Shown here piece after piece: positions 23,601 to 35,200 of a DNA stretch of 64,000 nt (position 1 is the stretch's first letter; each line of letters starts with the position of its first letter). The DNA lies in assembly GCF_022581195.2 (NCBI RefSeq), contig NC_061470.1, positions 8,370,001-8,434,000 of the forward strand, written 5' to 3'. Below the pieces are notes generated by a model. It saw only the letters and a program-made list of their open reading frames with translations, was not told the origin of the DNA and did no database searches. The DNA comes from Helicoverpa zea (taxonomy: Eukaryota > Arthropoda > Insecta > Lepidoptera > Noctuidae). Made by a program: the position numbers and the translations under genes.

Positions 23601-25768
23601 ACTGCAGAGATAGAAACTATAGAAACTATAAATACAAAACGACAACGGAAAAAACCAGCTTACCTGCAAGATTATGTATTACTTACGTATGATGAAGTCA
23701 TGAAGTCTGCTGAAAAGAATAATTGGGAGAAGGCCATAAATTCGGAGAAGGAATCATTGGAAAGTAACAATACATGGGAAATAGTTGATGTAGGAAGAGC
23801 AAAAGGACACAAGATATTGTCAAGTAAATGGGTATTTTGTATAAAAGAAAATGGTACTTACAAAGCAAGACTTGTAGCAAGAGGCTTCGAACAGCAAAGC
23901 ATTGACTATCAAGAAATATATAGTCCAGTAGTAAGTCAATCAGCAATAAAATCATTAATAGCAATTGCTGCTTCAAAGGAATATGAAATGATAACTTTTG
24001 ATGTGAAAACAGCATTTTTGTATGGCGAGTTAAAGGAAGACATATTTATGTATATTCCTGAAGGATATGAAAGACAGCCTAATAAAATTTGTCATTTAAA
24101 GAAAGGACTATATGGGCTAAAACAGGCACCAATGACATGGAATAAAAGATTTACAGAAACTTTAAGGAAACTTGGACTGAGAGCTTCAAAGTCGGATCAG
24201 TGTGTGTTTTTTAATGAAGACAAAACTATAATATTGGCTATATATGTTGATGACGGTTTGGCCATATCAAAAGACAAGGAAAAGTTATTACAGATCTTGC
24301 ATCAATTGGAAAAAGAATTTATCTTAAAAACATATGAACAACCTCAAAACTATATAGGTTTTGAAATAAAAAGATCAGAACAAGGCATCTTGTTGCATCA
24401 GCAGAATTATACAGAAAAATTACTTAGAAAATATAATATGTATGATTCCAAAGCTGCAGATACTCCATGCATTGTGGGAAAGGAAAATGAATCTAAGGTG
24501 GCTACGTCAAATTTCCCATACAGAGAACTAGTTGGTGGATTATTGTATTTGTCAACCAGGTCAAGACCAGATATCAGTCAAGCTGTGAATGAAGCAAGTA
24601 AAAAGGTAGAAAATCCATCAAGGCAAGACATATTAGCAGTAAAGAAGGTGTTGAAGTACTTGAATGGAACGAGAGATAAAGGGATTTTGTATAATGCTGG
24701 GAAAGATATTACAAGATTGCATGCATATTGTGACTCAGATTATGCAGGTTGTACAGAGACCAGACGAAGTACAACAGGGTTCATAATAATGTTGGCAGGT
24801 GGACCTATAGCTTGGTGCTCCAAAAGACAGCCGATAGTAAGTCTATCGTCAACTGAAGCGGAATATATAGCAGCAGCAGATTGCGTTAAAGAGTGTTTAT
24901 ACTTAAAGACTTTTATAAGTGAATTAATTGGTAGCAGTATTAAGATTAGTTTGAATATTGATAACCAGAGTGCTATCCAATTGATTAAAACAGGTTCATT
25001 CAGCAAGAGATCTAAACATATAGATGTGAGATTTTATTTTATACACGAAAATTATAAGAAAGGATATTTAGATGTTATATATTGTCCTACAAATTATCAG
25101 ATAGCGGATATGTTGACGAAACCACTATATAAAGAAAAATTTAAATTTCATTGCGATAAAGTTGTTGTGTAAATTGAGAGTTATAATTAGAAGTGTTTAA
25201 GTTAATGTTTTGAAAACTTGTTTAAGTTAATGTTTTGAAAACTGATGTGTTTCTGAAGTAATTATAAGGTATTTTTAATTTATGTTCATATATTAAAAAT
25301 AGGAGAAGGTGTTAGGAATTTATAGTCTATGACATTTAAAAAATGTAGGGTTGTTAGTCTATGAAAAAGAATGACTGTGGTGTGAATTGTCATGATGTAA
25401 AAACTAGTGAGAACAATGTTATAATTCCTAACAAAATGTGATTGTATTTCTTTAACTATTAATAAAGGCTTTCAAGAATACCAGAAGTTTGAATACCTAC
25501 AATAATAATTGATTATGAATATTGCTCGGTTAACAAACACTAGAGTAAACTTATTGGATATTCAGTGATTGGAGTGAAAATAGAAAGAACTTACTTCTGT
25601 CAAATACGGAAACCGTAAATAAAACATGTTTTGTTCTTCTACAGCGAAATCCTCCTTCAGTCGCCGTAAATGTTTAGGCTCCACTCGTTTGACTAGTCTA
25701 TCTTTTCCTCTAAACAGGTGGCCATTAGGTAGGCGATTGCGGCGAAAAAGCACAAGGGTTAACTTCAT
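20609..25768 (-). CDS. MRPL57: Mitochondrial ribosomal protein mL63 (MRP63/MRPL57)
   Basis: Two exons, 25595-25768 (ATG at 25768) and 20609-20755 (stop at 20609-20611), join in phase 0 across a 4.8-kb intron. The product is 106 aa; the human protein is about 102. It is a component of the mitochondrial large ribosomal subunit. Recognisable features are the start MKLTLVLFRRNRLPNGHLFR, the pattern LRRLKEDFAVEEQNMFYLR followed by PYLTE, then a GH pair, and an end resembling the family (LHHLRVKESWD). The N-terminus is basic, as expected for import. The intron contains a complete Ty1/copia element in the opposite orientation. A minus-strand poly(A) signal (tttatt on plus, near 20544) follows the stop. 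Identification rests on remembered family similarity for a small protein, but both exons fit. Confidence 0.85.
20929..21120 (+). repeat. 5' LTR of copia element
   Basis: The 192-bp LTR begins tgttaggaatt and ends cctaca. The start is repeated inverted inside the LTR (aattcctaaca near 21042-21052). An aataaa near its end (about 21079) may serve as polyadenylation signal. Confidence 0.95.
21124..21137 (+). other. Primer-binding site, initiator tRNA-Met half-molecule type
   Basis: ggttatgggcccag, three bases after the LTR, is complementary to the anticodon region of initiator tRNA-Met. This is the priming style known for Drosophila copia. Confidence 0.85.
21267..25172 (+). CDS. Copia gag-pol polyprotein
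   Basis: This single uninterrupted frame of 1301 codons encodes the proteins for reverse transcription and integration of the element. Order: Gag domain (about 1-200); three tandem CX2CX4HX4C knuckles starting at residues 214, 230 and 250; aspartic protease with DSG at 302-304; a GAG-pre-integrase segment (WHQRLGHPG, about 425); integrase with D (near 489, HTDVCGPF), D (RCDNGGEY, near 550) and E (GKAERLN, near 588); reverse transcriptase with TAFLYGEL and YVDD near 995; RNase H with CDSDYAGC and LSSTEAEY. Copia elements usually carry one knuckle, so three is unusual. No stop or frameshift is seen, so it may be competent. Codon use is strongly A-rich, unlike the neighbouring host genes. Confidence 0.97.
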   Translation: MEKPEIIQIEKLKDAETFLLWKFEFNIHLKAANLAKTIAQTKEDDKKSDFSIKDAQVQRIIISSIDKKLKGHIINCNSAREMYVKLCEIFEGSEQRNKDALLQEFFTYKKQESQSLSQLISEIENLQFRISQLGTKIDDEMVISKILSCLPNNLNYFITSWECMADDKKTLQNLTNRLLAEDYRMLKAKESDKQLAFQATSSSTSKKKFNAIKCFKCNKTGHMKKDCRACSICKRDNHEDKDCKFKNKQCSICKKINHREENCFFKNKNKNENEEKSNKRIEKAFFTNGEIQEPKLKEFVVDSGCTAHMTKNVDILKFFECKPSSVLTANEETIEVKGTGKVIGKKCTLNNTLLVPDLSQNLLSVNAVTNNQGVVIFTKDNVKIYKESELILTGKKENGLYKINLDDNNMQEKTLLMKENGTALEWHQRLGHPGKKILDILPDVADGIKINGLRQIDECEICTQAKQTRLPFNTVRNRASRPLQLLHTDVCGPFENKTYDGYSYVLTVMDDYTHFTKIYLLKYKNEVKENLKHYIEETERERTEKVSTIRCDNGGEYTSNDFKKWCTEKGIKLDYTVPYSPQLNGKAERLNRTLLDKTRALLFDSGLDKEMWGEAVYCSTYIINRLPSESLKNKTPYEMWHGKRPNISNICKFGSIVYAKQLHSNIKKLDPRSKKLIMIGYTNNGYRLWNKEERRIEIARDIVIINNNKKIGEKYEETGSSVITEIIPGNNEEEINQEEESDDSYYEIEELEQQSNVIEDNIPDIIDEVENDENKESNTAEIETIETINTKRQRKKPAYLQDYVLLTYDEVMKSAEKNNWEKAINSEKESLESNNTWEIVDVGRAKGHKILSSKWVFCIKENGTYKARLVARGFEQQSIDYQEIYSPVVSQSAIKSLIAIAASKEYEMITFDVKTAFLYGELKEDIFMYIPEGYERQPNKICHLKKGLYGLKQAPMTWNKRFTETLRKLGLRASKSDQCVFFNEDKTIILAIYVDDGLAISKDKEKLLQILHQLEKEFILKTYEQPQNYIGFEIKRSEQGILLHQQNYTEKLLRKYNMYDSKAADTPCIVGKENESKVATSNFPYRELVGGLLYLSTRSRPDISQAVNEASKKVENPSRQDILAVKKVLKYLNGTRDKGILYNAGKDITRLHAYCDSDYAGCTETRRSTTGFIIMLAGGPIAWCSKRQPIVSLSSTEAEYIAAADCVKECLYLKTFISELIGSSIKISLNIDNQSAIQLIKTGSFSKRSKHIDVRFYFIHENYKKGYLDVIYCPTNYQIADMLTKPLYKEKFKFHCDKVVV
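25310..25501 (+). repeat. 3' LTR of copia element
   Basis: It is identical by eye to the 5' LTR over 192 bp and is preceded by the polypurine tract. Confidence 0.95.
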
Positions 25769-26576
25769 GTCGAAGTAGTATTCTAATTCAGGGAATCAAT
25801 TAATTGTGGTCGAAATCCAAAGAAACAGATCAAGACAAAATTGAAAATGAATGAAGCATGCATAATTTTCGAATGACAGCTGCTTGATTTGATAGAGACA
25901 GTGACACTGACACAAGTGACACAATCAAAAATTGTTATTTCAATCACAGATAATGAAAGTAAGATAAAAAATCTTACTTTCATTTAACCCCTCTGCTCGA
26001 CAAGGTTTTGACATATGACTTTACCGTTGATTCGGCGGGATATTTTGAATCGCGACATGGAACTCAAAAATTTGTACTAACTTTCAACACATAAATTCTA
26101 AGTCCGTAATGCCTGATCAGAAGTATTTTAACTATAACTTTAGAGCTCACTTATTTGACAACAACGTGCGAAGGTCAAATGGGGTCAGTTAATTCAGAAA
26201 TAGATAATAATTACGGTGTTTCTAAGTCTATCGAAAAGTTAGGCATTTCAAATTTGGTGAAAACTTACCAATAAATAATCGCATCACTTTCTCAAACACA
26301 ACACAAAAAATACACAATAAAAATGAACAATTTACAAGATCAAAGTCAAGTAGAGTTTGGAACAGAGTACATTTTTTTTTTCAATCAGCGGTGTGCATTC
26401 GATACCTAAATCGGATGTTTATTATAAATAATCGAATACCAATTTTATATATATTTTTTAATAGAAACTTATTTCAATTTTATTTCTTAATTTTAAATTA
26501 TAGGTTCAATTTGTTTTTGTTGTGAAGAAAAAATATTAAAGTTTTATGAAAGTTTTTAGCATAGGTAAAATTTTTA

Positions 26577-26810
26577 TACTGGGTGTCCCATAAGTCCTTT
26601 GAATTTTAAATTTCGAATAAAATTCAGATGGCGCGCCGGAATGGCGCGCGGGGTGCGGGGATAGCATCAACGGTCTTTCAGGAAAGTTTTATCGGAGCAG
26701 ACCGTGGTTTTTGTGTGCGTGAGTCACAACAATGATTCGGCCACCATTGCGCGGCGTAAAGGACATTGGGCGAGATGTTTGAATGTTGGTCTACTCCCCC
26801 TCTAGTAATG
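26577..26810. repeat. Possible transposon fragment
   Basis: It begins ctgggtgtcccataagtcc, a style of terminus common in insect DNA transposons. It includes a GC-rich part (ggcgcgccggaatggcgcgcg) that stands out from the AT-rich background. No second end was found, so boundaries are uncertain. Confidence 0.3.
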
Positions 26811-27239
26811 AGTCATACATCATTTGAAAGGTCTTTTTAAGCGTTACATTTTGTACTTACATACTACTTACCAATTCTTAGTACTTTAGATGTTAGAACA
26901 TGTTTAAGGTTTTTTATCGATAGTTAGTTTCAAGTCCTTAGATTCCTTCTCTAGTAATTAATTATATATCACTGGAAAGGCCTTTTTAAATCGAATATTT
27001 CGTACTTAAATACCTCTAACAAATTGTCAGTACCTAAGAAGCTACAGTAGATTTTAGACATAGTTATTATTTCACTAAACATGGTCCAACTCCCTAAATA
27101 CTAACAAATGACAATCGCCGCCGTACAAGAAAATACTTTATATAACATAAGCTTTCTATTGATGTATTACTTAATGCTAGAGGAGAGGTAGATCAAAACG
27201 CTCATTGTCCTTTGGTGGCGAAAAAAAATTGCTTCATTC

Positions 27240-27540
27240 CTCTAGGCATCGACTTAATATTTTTGATCCTAATGATCCCGCAGGACTTCTGAGGATCTGA
27301 GGCGGATGACGGGGAGTAGCGACCCCGCGCTTCTTTATAGCTTGTCGGTCAAAAATAATCTTTCTTGTTCTACTAGTCAATGCAATTTATTTGATACCCG
27401 TATTGACAGATTTGTGAAAAGAAAAATAAGTCGGCGGCGGCCATCTTTCTTCCATCTTGGACCAGCTTTCGATGAACAGCGAGTAGCAGTTCCGACTACC
27501 TATTTGCCCTTTCAAACAATAAAATCGTCATAAAATTTTG
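27240..27540 (+). repeat. Fragment related to the element at 38938-39300 (opposite strand)
   Basis: ccgcaggac.tctgagg...gatgacggggagtag..accccgcg matches the reverse complement of about 39216-39290. The family is probably a non-LTR retrotransposon or a composite repeat. The following part, with tttgatacccgtattga, resembles 14917-14940. Confidence 0.4.
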
Positions 27541-28191
27541 CGATAACTATACCTAACTACAGCTCTCGTCAAATAGCTTTGCCGCTCAGTTAAAAAGTCG
27601 GAAGTAACGAACCGCCATTAAGTTTGGCAGGTCTACAGGAATTCTGCACATAAAACACCCGAAAAAATAAATAAGTCTTCAAAATTTGCGGTCTTCAGAA
27701 ATCCTAAAAACCGAAAAAAATAAATATTCCGGCTACAACGTATTTTCTACCACTGATTTTCTAGCATTTTTTCAAAATAAATTTAGTCATTTTACTTTTC
27801 CTAATTTATTTTCAGATTATAGTATACAAAAGTGCAATTTAGTAATATTATAATATCAAATAATATAAAATTATTAAATCGATTCTTTATTTTACGAATC
27901 GGATCATTCGATGCAAAACTTCTATCACCGTCGCCATCTTGTCTATGCGTCTTCAAATTTAAAAAAACAACAAATGTAAACAAACATGGCGAGTTCGATC
28001 AGAATTCCCGGTAATTACGATTGGATTTTCAAAAGGTATATTACTAAAGGGATGCTAAATATGAAAGGTTTGAATGCGTCAAAATAGTTTAAATTTATTT
28101 AGTTATTTTATTTAGTACTCACAAATATGGTTTGATTGGAAAGAAAATAAATATGAGCGTAAATAATTAGGAAAGTGTATGACTCATTCGC

Positions 28192-28256
28192 AGACCCCGA
28201 TTGGGGTCTAAACCGAGCTTACGGTGACATTGATGTTCAGACCCCAATCGGGGTCC
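28192..28256. repeat. Two near-palindromic 18-mers 29 bp apart
   Basis: agaccccgattggggtct (28192-28209) and agaccccaatcggggtcc (28239-28256) are each close to self-complementary and also resemble each other. They can form either two small hairpins or one larger paired structure. No gene is adjacent. Confidence 0.6.
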
Positions 28257-31200
28257 GCTACGGATTTGACGGTTAAATAAAATAAAAGCTTTTTCTAAAA
28301 ATACATGTATACAGTACGTCTGCTCAATGTGGCTCTCATTTTTTATCTACGACACGTAATCTTTTAGTGCTCTACATGGAGATCCTGGCCTCGGCCTCGC
28401 GCTGTCAGTTTCCTGATTCTGCATTCCCCTACATGGCTATAACCGACTCCCTTGATCTGTACTTAATTTGACTAACTATCAGGAGGTGGCTCTGGGACAT
28501 CCCTGGGCCTGGGGTGTCTTGAACAGGGAAGGCCAAAATTCTTCAATTCAAATAATCAACCAAGTCCTTTGATTCGCGTAGAATCTTTGAATCCATAATA
28601 TTGACTCTATTCCTCTATTCATCAATTTTTCTCTGTAGTCTATGGTTAGAATGGCTGTCGATCGAGCGTAGGGGTGTCGTATTGTCGTAAATAAATTGTG
28701 TGAAAATCAATTAATTCCTGATGTAAGGTAATTGTTGTTAAGGATACGTTTATATTTTAAGTATGGGATCCCGGGGCTGACAACAGTTTCTTTTTTGGAG
28801 TTGTCTCCAGGATTGGTGAGTGACTTTCGTCTCTTCTAGGCCTAAGCTTTTGTAGATATTAGTATTTAACTGTTTCCGATAATTATTATACGAGGCTTAA
28901 AAGGCCAACAATTCCTGTTTTAGTACATAAAAATATTAATTACGTGTTCATTCTGGATATTAGTATACAGATATTGTTCACAATACAATGAGACATTTCA
29001 TTTTGGTACCCTTTCACTTTATTGTGTACATTATTTTCGTGCTCTACTTATTTCGATCTCGCTCTTTTTTATTATATTCTTTCTTTTCGAGACAGTTATA
29101 TTAGTTTTTGTATAATTAAAATGATTGTGTTTAAATGTCCAGTTATTACATTTAAATGGTAATAATTATTTAGTAAATAGTTATGAAGTCCTGTGTTATT
29201 GTCGTGTAAATGACCTACATGCTATCTATAAGTTGGCAAGGAGTGTGTTGGGTTCAAACTTTCCTAAATGGTCTCTGCCTAAAGCATTATGTGTTTCCAA
29301 GATTGAATATCTTACAACCTATTTTATTGAACACCTGTATCTGTCTGTGCTATTGTTATTTATTTATTATGTTAACAGATATTTACTGATTATTTATTTT
29401 GTAATACTACTGTTGCATTGCAAATGTTTTTTATTAATTAATAGATAATTAAAAAACATTAAATCTTATTCTTTATAATTATATTAAACAATAAAACAAC
29501 TATTGTGTTTTCGTGTCACATTATCACAGAAATGATTTCTCATTCCTATTGGGACTTGTGTAGAACTGCAAAAAATATATTCATGTTGAAGTTGGTTGAA
29601 AACAAACTATTAGACTCTGTGTAACAACTTCTTTTAGTAACTTACTAATATCCCACCTGATAAAATTTCTTTGCACCTAGAAGAATACTTGGTTCAAAGC
29701 AAGAGGTTTTGTACCTGGTTCAGTATAGCAAACTATACTAAAAAAAAAAAAAATAGAAAATGAACATGAAGCCCCATAGCTACTTTTTGAAAAAATCTAA
29801 GTGTTATTACTGTCTGTAAGTTTGCCTAAACTATAATAGGACTTTTGCTTGACTATGAATTTATTTTTGCAAGTGCTATGATATTGGGATACCTTTCACA
29901 TAGTTGGTTAGTCCCATTGTAAGCCATTGATTATCTTGTTTAATGAGTGATAATGCAACTGATAAATTACACAACTAACAAACATGGTCATCACACTGTT
30001 GATTGAACTCAGGACCATCAGTCTAACATGGTGACTGATGCTCCAATGGGTTATCAAACTAGTAATCTGCATTTTGTTCATAAGAATTTGTGGCCTGTGT
30101 TCTCAATAACAATGATTTTTTTGTAAGAAGTCTTATTAGAAAAAAAAAAAAACAAGGTAGTCAAAACTATACTTATAAACTTGTTGAAAACTATCTCTTA
30201 CTTGTAAGCCTCAGTTAATGTCTAGTCTAGGTTTAGGTCTCAAGTTTGGGAGCTTATTTAAAGCAAAATAAAAAAAAAACAAATCTTTCCACAAGATTTG
30301 TGTCAGTCATATATTGTATCTGCTACGATTAATGGGAAAACATATGTGGAATGCATAGTTAACATGGGATGAATAAATGCCTCCTGAATGAATAAAATAA
30401 TCAGATACATTTTTATCTCAATGCTCATTATAAATTACATAAGAAGGAATCCTAGTGGTCTATTGAAACTCAAGTATTGTATTCAATGTCACACTACTTG
30501 TTAGTTTTTTATCTTGATTCTTAATCAAAAGAAGAATAATAGACTTGTGTGAAACTTAATATACGTAAGGAGGTACATTCTGAAACGGGCACGTCGTCTC
30601 GCCGAAGTACGTACCACAGTACTGGGCAATGCCCTTTTGATTGATATCCTTAATCATTTCTGTTTACTGCCTTACAATCAAGTGTAATGTAAACTCATAA
30701 AACATGTGGGCACACTTCGAAGTCGCCCTATTTTAATTAATTCGAACCTTCGCTTGTGAGTTCAGTATTACGATTTTAGAGGCAAGTAATATAATCACGA
30801 TACAGTTCTGGTGGGATATTAAAAGACTGTGGAAATGCAAAATATGTTCTAGAAATACTTTAATTACCGAGAAAAGTAAAGACACAATTATGATTAACCA
30901 CCCCAGCCAGCCAGTCCTAAAGCATCGCTTTTGGGGCGTTTTGTGGGCTGTCTTTTGTTTTTGACGTTCGAAAAGTGCTGATTTATCAGCCTAATTTGAA
31001 TAAACGTTTGTGAGTTGGAGTATCTCGCCCAAAGAAACACTAATATTTAAAAAAATGCAGCCCCAAAAACGCACGTTCTTTGCCACCTACATGTTTTTGA
31101 CGTGAAGAAAGAAATGGTAGAACCAACCCCCAAAACTCACTATCTTACTTGAAACTTGAAGTAAGTTATGTATGTATAGTGTACTCTGTGCCCATTACTA

Positions 31201-32274
31201 GATTTATTTATTTCAAAACACCTTGAACTATCTTTACAAGATCTCTTATCCTAATACGACAGCTATATTATTTTATGGTATGCATCGTCATTTACTTATT
31301 CCTAAGGCCCCACCAAATAACATTAGTATTACAGCTTGATTTGTACTCCCAGAAACTGCCATTGCATCAATCGGACCCGCGTTATCTTTGCACACATAGT
31401 GAGACGATGATCATTACCTTATATGGTGCTACTAGCTGATTCCCGTGGCCCGCCCATGTAACCTTCCTCGATAAATGGGCTAATAAGACATTCCAATCAG
31501 ACCAGTGATAGATCCTGTGATTAGGGCACTCAACCAAACTAATCATTTTCTTATCCAAAATTTTGCACAGGTATTTGAGGTTTATATACCATTAGATGCA
31601 AGATTTTTATCCTCACGGTGACTTCGCTTGCCTGTACCACCATTTAGCTTAAACCACAACAAAATTATTTATAAATACATTTCCCGTTAGGAACACCTCC
31701 AGTTGTCAATATTCATAACAATATGGCGATTCAATTTGACTGTACTTCTCGTATTATCATTAAGTTGATGTTTGCATCCGCGTCTTCACATAAGGCGATT
31801 CTCCCACAAATGTTTGAGCATGTTATTATTATTATACAACAGAGATCACGTTCCACTGCCTTGTTATGAGATAAATTGCAGACTGTTGTTGTAATATTCG
31901 AATATCGGTCTGCGTTAAATATCTACCACCGTTAATCTAACACTCCTATAAACATCTTTGCAGATTGCGGTCACTTGATTATACAAAAATAGAAGATATT
32001 TCAGCTATACTCAAGTGGCATTCCATCATTAGTGTTTATGATGGAACGAACTGATATCCGAAAGTTCAGATATGATTAATTTAATAATTTATTGAGAGTA
32101 TATAATATTTCTCGACTCGTTCAAGTATACTTATGCTTACTGGTTGTGTATATTTGTTAAGTGATGAATTAAAAGTGTGCATAATTATTGTGTTGTTATA
32201 GAGCCCCACGACGCGATCCTACAGTTGTGCTGCCACCACATCTGAGCAGTTGACTACAGTGGTACACAGGGAAG

Positions 32275-35200
32275 ATGGCGCAAGTCGGAGCGAACATGGA
32301 ATACCAGGAGTACAAGTGGGCTTACTCAATCATGGATTCCTCCAAGTAATTCATAGTTTGTTATTATATTCTTTGCACAATGGCTGATACCTATACACAT
32401 ACTCATCATCTATCTATAGTAACTAGGTGTACATAACCAGGTGCAAGCCCGCGAGTGCACCTATTCCAGTGACAATTGAATGTTTGGGTAAGAGTCGTCT
32501 AGGTACTCGAATTACAGATTCATGCAACAACCGTTTCAGATTCCTTTGTGAAATTACCTGTAGAATACATGTTTTTGGTCATTTAGTTCAGCATGAAAAA
32601 ACTGTAATTCTATAGGCAGCTAGTTGTGCCTAGCCAAGCGTTTCGATATGCCTGTTTCACGATCAGAAATGTTTGCTAAGTTTCATCGCAGTTCGCTGAC
32701 TGGACAGGAAATTACGGGATACATGTACTATCATTGACTCACTGGTAAAAATTAAACTGTGTCTACAAAAATCAGGCGCGTTATCAAAGAACAATTTTTT
32801 AAAGTTAAACATTGCAGTTATGCGAAAGGTGGAAATGTCAATAATGACCGTTTTGGATTTCCATGTTCTTTGTAAATCAATAACAAAAGCTATGAGAACA
32901 TCTGTGTAAATATTTATTATTAGATACTCATTATTAAATGTTTTGACTAAGTCGGTGGGAAAAAGTATAGAAGTAGACTGCAGTTAGTAAAAAAATGTAG
33001 GTACTGAGGATTTGTGTGATAGTAAGACAACAGCGCAAAGATGTGCCAGCCACAGGGAGGTTGCGAAACCACTTAGTATAATCCGCAAAGACACTAACAT
33101 TACAAAAACACCAATGACAAGTGCGTTGCGTAACGTTTCATTTATTTACGCGAACGACCATTATCGAAGTAAAAACCAATCGTAGACTATTGCACCTTTA
33201 TTGTTTGTGGTTTGTGCACTTGACTATACGAGCTCCCATGGTCACAGAGAGATTGGAAAGTTCAATACTTAGCTATGTATGTATCCAATAACACAGTAAG
33301 ATTGTCGTACCTATTATTCAAATTCTACAGTATTTATTGGGAAGAAAATATATGCAATTTTATTCAATTTAAAAACTAAGAGACGGGTTTCAATAGGCCA
33401 GTAGTATGTAAACGACTATTTTAAACGTCCCTAATTGGTAGGAGCTTTATAAATAACTGGCGATGTCCTCAGCGCGGTTGATGTTGAGTGCATGTTGTTA
33501 ATTGGAGGGTCCTGAACAAGATATTACATTTCATTAGAGAGATACCCTGCGCTACTGGAAAGCGCTTCATTTAATTAGGCACGGGTCGATAGGTCACATC
33601 GTGGTTTACCTACTTCGGTCATCTATCTGATGTAGCTTTGTTATTACTACTGTTCACATTATAATTGTTCGAAAGAGGATATATACACAGTAATATAGGA
33701 AAAAAAAAAAACAATTGTAGAATGGTAGTGACCACAAAATTACAGCTACGCGGAAAGACATAATTACAATAAAGAGGTCGTACTTTTGTTGTACCAAACT
33801 GATAGAATAATGAAGCGATGTGCCGTTATTGTTTACAATGGGCGTTGTTGTGTTTGTAGGGTATCGGCATGTCTGATCTCGATGCTGCTCATCGTGTACG
33901 GCAGCTTTCGGTCGCTGAACATGGAACGCGAGGCGCGGGAGCGAGCCGAGAGGGAGAGGGAAGCCTCCCTCTTGGGAGGGAAACCTACCACCACCAGCTC
34001 CAGTTCCAACTCTAGTAAGATAATACATACTTTTCTATTTATCTCAACATTTGTTGTGTCAAGTTTCAATCTCATTACACTTTATTTTCAGTTGTTTTTT
34101 GACATCAATGTTCGTTTTCGTTTTGTTCATTTATGTATGAGCTAGATCGGAACTCAATTTGAACATTTTATTTTAGAGAAATTCGCGTTTAATTTTCTTT
34201 GGAATGATTTTCTCAATATAGTCTGAGAATGTTACACAAACTCGGTTATCTAGGTTGCAAGAATACGTCCTAATAGGGAGTTGGAATCCTTGGCGCCGAT
34301 GTCGCATAAATCATTGCATTAAATTGAACCCATTTCATAATATTGATAACCATAAGTTGCTTAGTGGGAACGTGCCCTTTTGGTTACGTATATGTACTTA
34401 TCGCCTAGTGATACAACTCGTTCAACGCATCTATAGTAAGAGCTCTTTGAGATGATTATGCAAACAGTTCGTGTCAATGGCAACAAGTTATTTGTAAGCA
34501 AATCTCAACTGCATTCAATTTACGCAGAAACAACCTCTAAGGATTTACAACAAAGCATCACTTTGTGATGAACTAGTAACCTCTTGAACATTGAGGTTAT
34601 TTATAAGCTGAAGTTTCTGCAAGCGATTTAATGCACGCTAACACCGTGGCGTGCACCGGTCGTTATTAACGTCATCACTTCAATCGGTCAATTAGAAGCA
34701 TCAGTAGACACCATGCTTAGTGACTGACCCATGGAAAAGGTTCTTTTCGTTCTTTTAAAGGGCTTTCTTCTATAAAATGTTTTTGTACATTTGAAAGAAT
34801 AATTCCCCATCTGTTGATTATTAGAACTTAGCTGAACTGAATAAAGCGTTTCTCTTCTTAGCCCTACTTTAATTAAATTTTCAAATTCCTGTAAAAATCA
34901 ACAAGTAGTTTTGATACTATCTCGTTAGTCTATTGACGTCGTGTCGACCTGTAGAGTGAGGGAATAGAAGGTTCATCTGTGCCTGACTTTCTTAGGTGAA
35001 AACTTCTTAGCCGTAATTCGGCTTGGACGCCATTATGAGTTAATTTTCGCAGTTTAACAATTATATAGTAAGTGTGTTTCCCCTCAGATGTGCAGACTCT
35101 GAACACGATGCAGGCGCTATGCTTCCCGCTGGGCTCGTCGGTGGCGCTGCTCATCATGTTCTTCTTTTTCGATTCCATGCAGACGCTCGTCGCCATATGC

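Larger units (their letters stand above)
20929..25501 (+). mobile_element. Complete Ty1/copia LTR retrotransposon, 4573 bp
   Basis: It consists of LTRs 20929-21120 and 25310-25501, a primer-binding site, one 1301-codon gag-pol frame and a polypurine tract (aggagaagg at 25301-25309). A 5-bp target-site duplication, ataat, lies at 20924-20928 and 25502-25506. The two 192-bp LTRs read as identical, so the insertion is recent. It sits in the mL63 intron, antisense to that gene. It is a retrotransposon with no envelope gene. Confidence 0.97.
25769..32201. other. 6.4-kb intergenic region without a convincing gene
   Basis: This is the widest divergent interval, between mL63 (minus) and SPPL3 (plus). 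It holds diffuse repeats (26577-26810, 27240-27540, 30940-31010) and paired palindromes (28192-28256). The mL63 promoter should be near 25770-26000 and SPPL3 5' non-coding exon(s) somewhere before 32200. The 107-codon frame at 29125-29448 is hydrophobic and AT-driven and does not look like a gene. Confidence 0.6.

Noticed and set aside
29125..29448. 107-codon plus-strand frame
   Set aside because: It is rich in Leu/Ile/Tyr/Phe from AT-rich DNA, has no known motif, lacks splice or promoter support and lies in a repeat-rich gap.
33654..34028. Minus-strand 124-codon frame over SPPL3 exon 2
   Set aside because: It is antisense to a confirmed exon plus intron; no motif.
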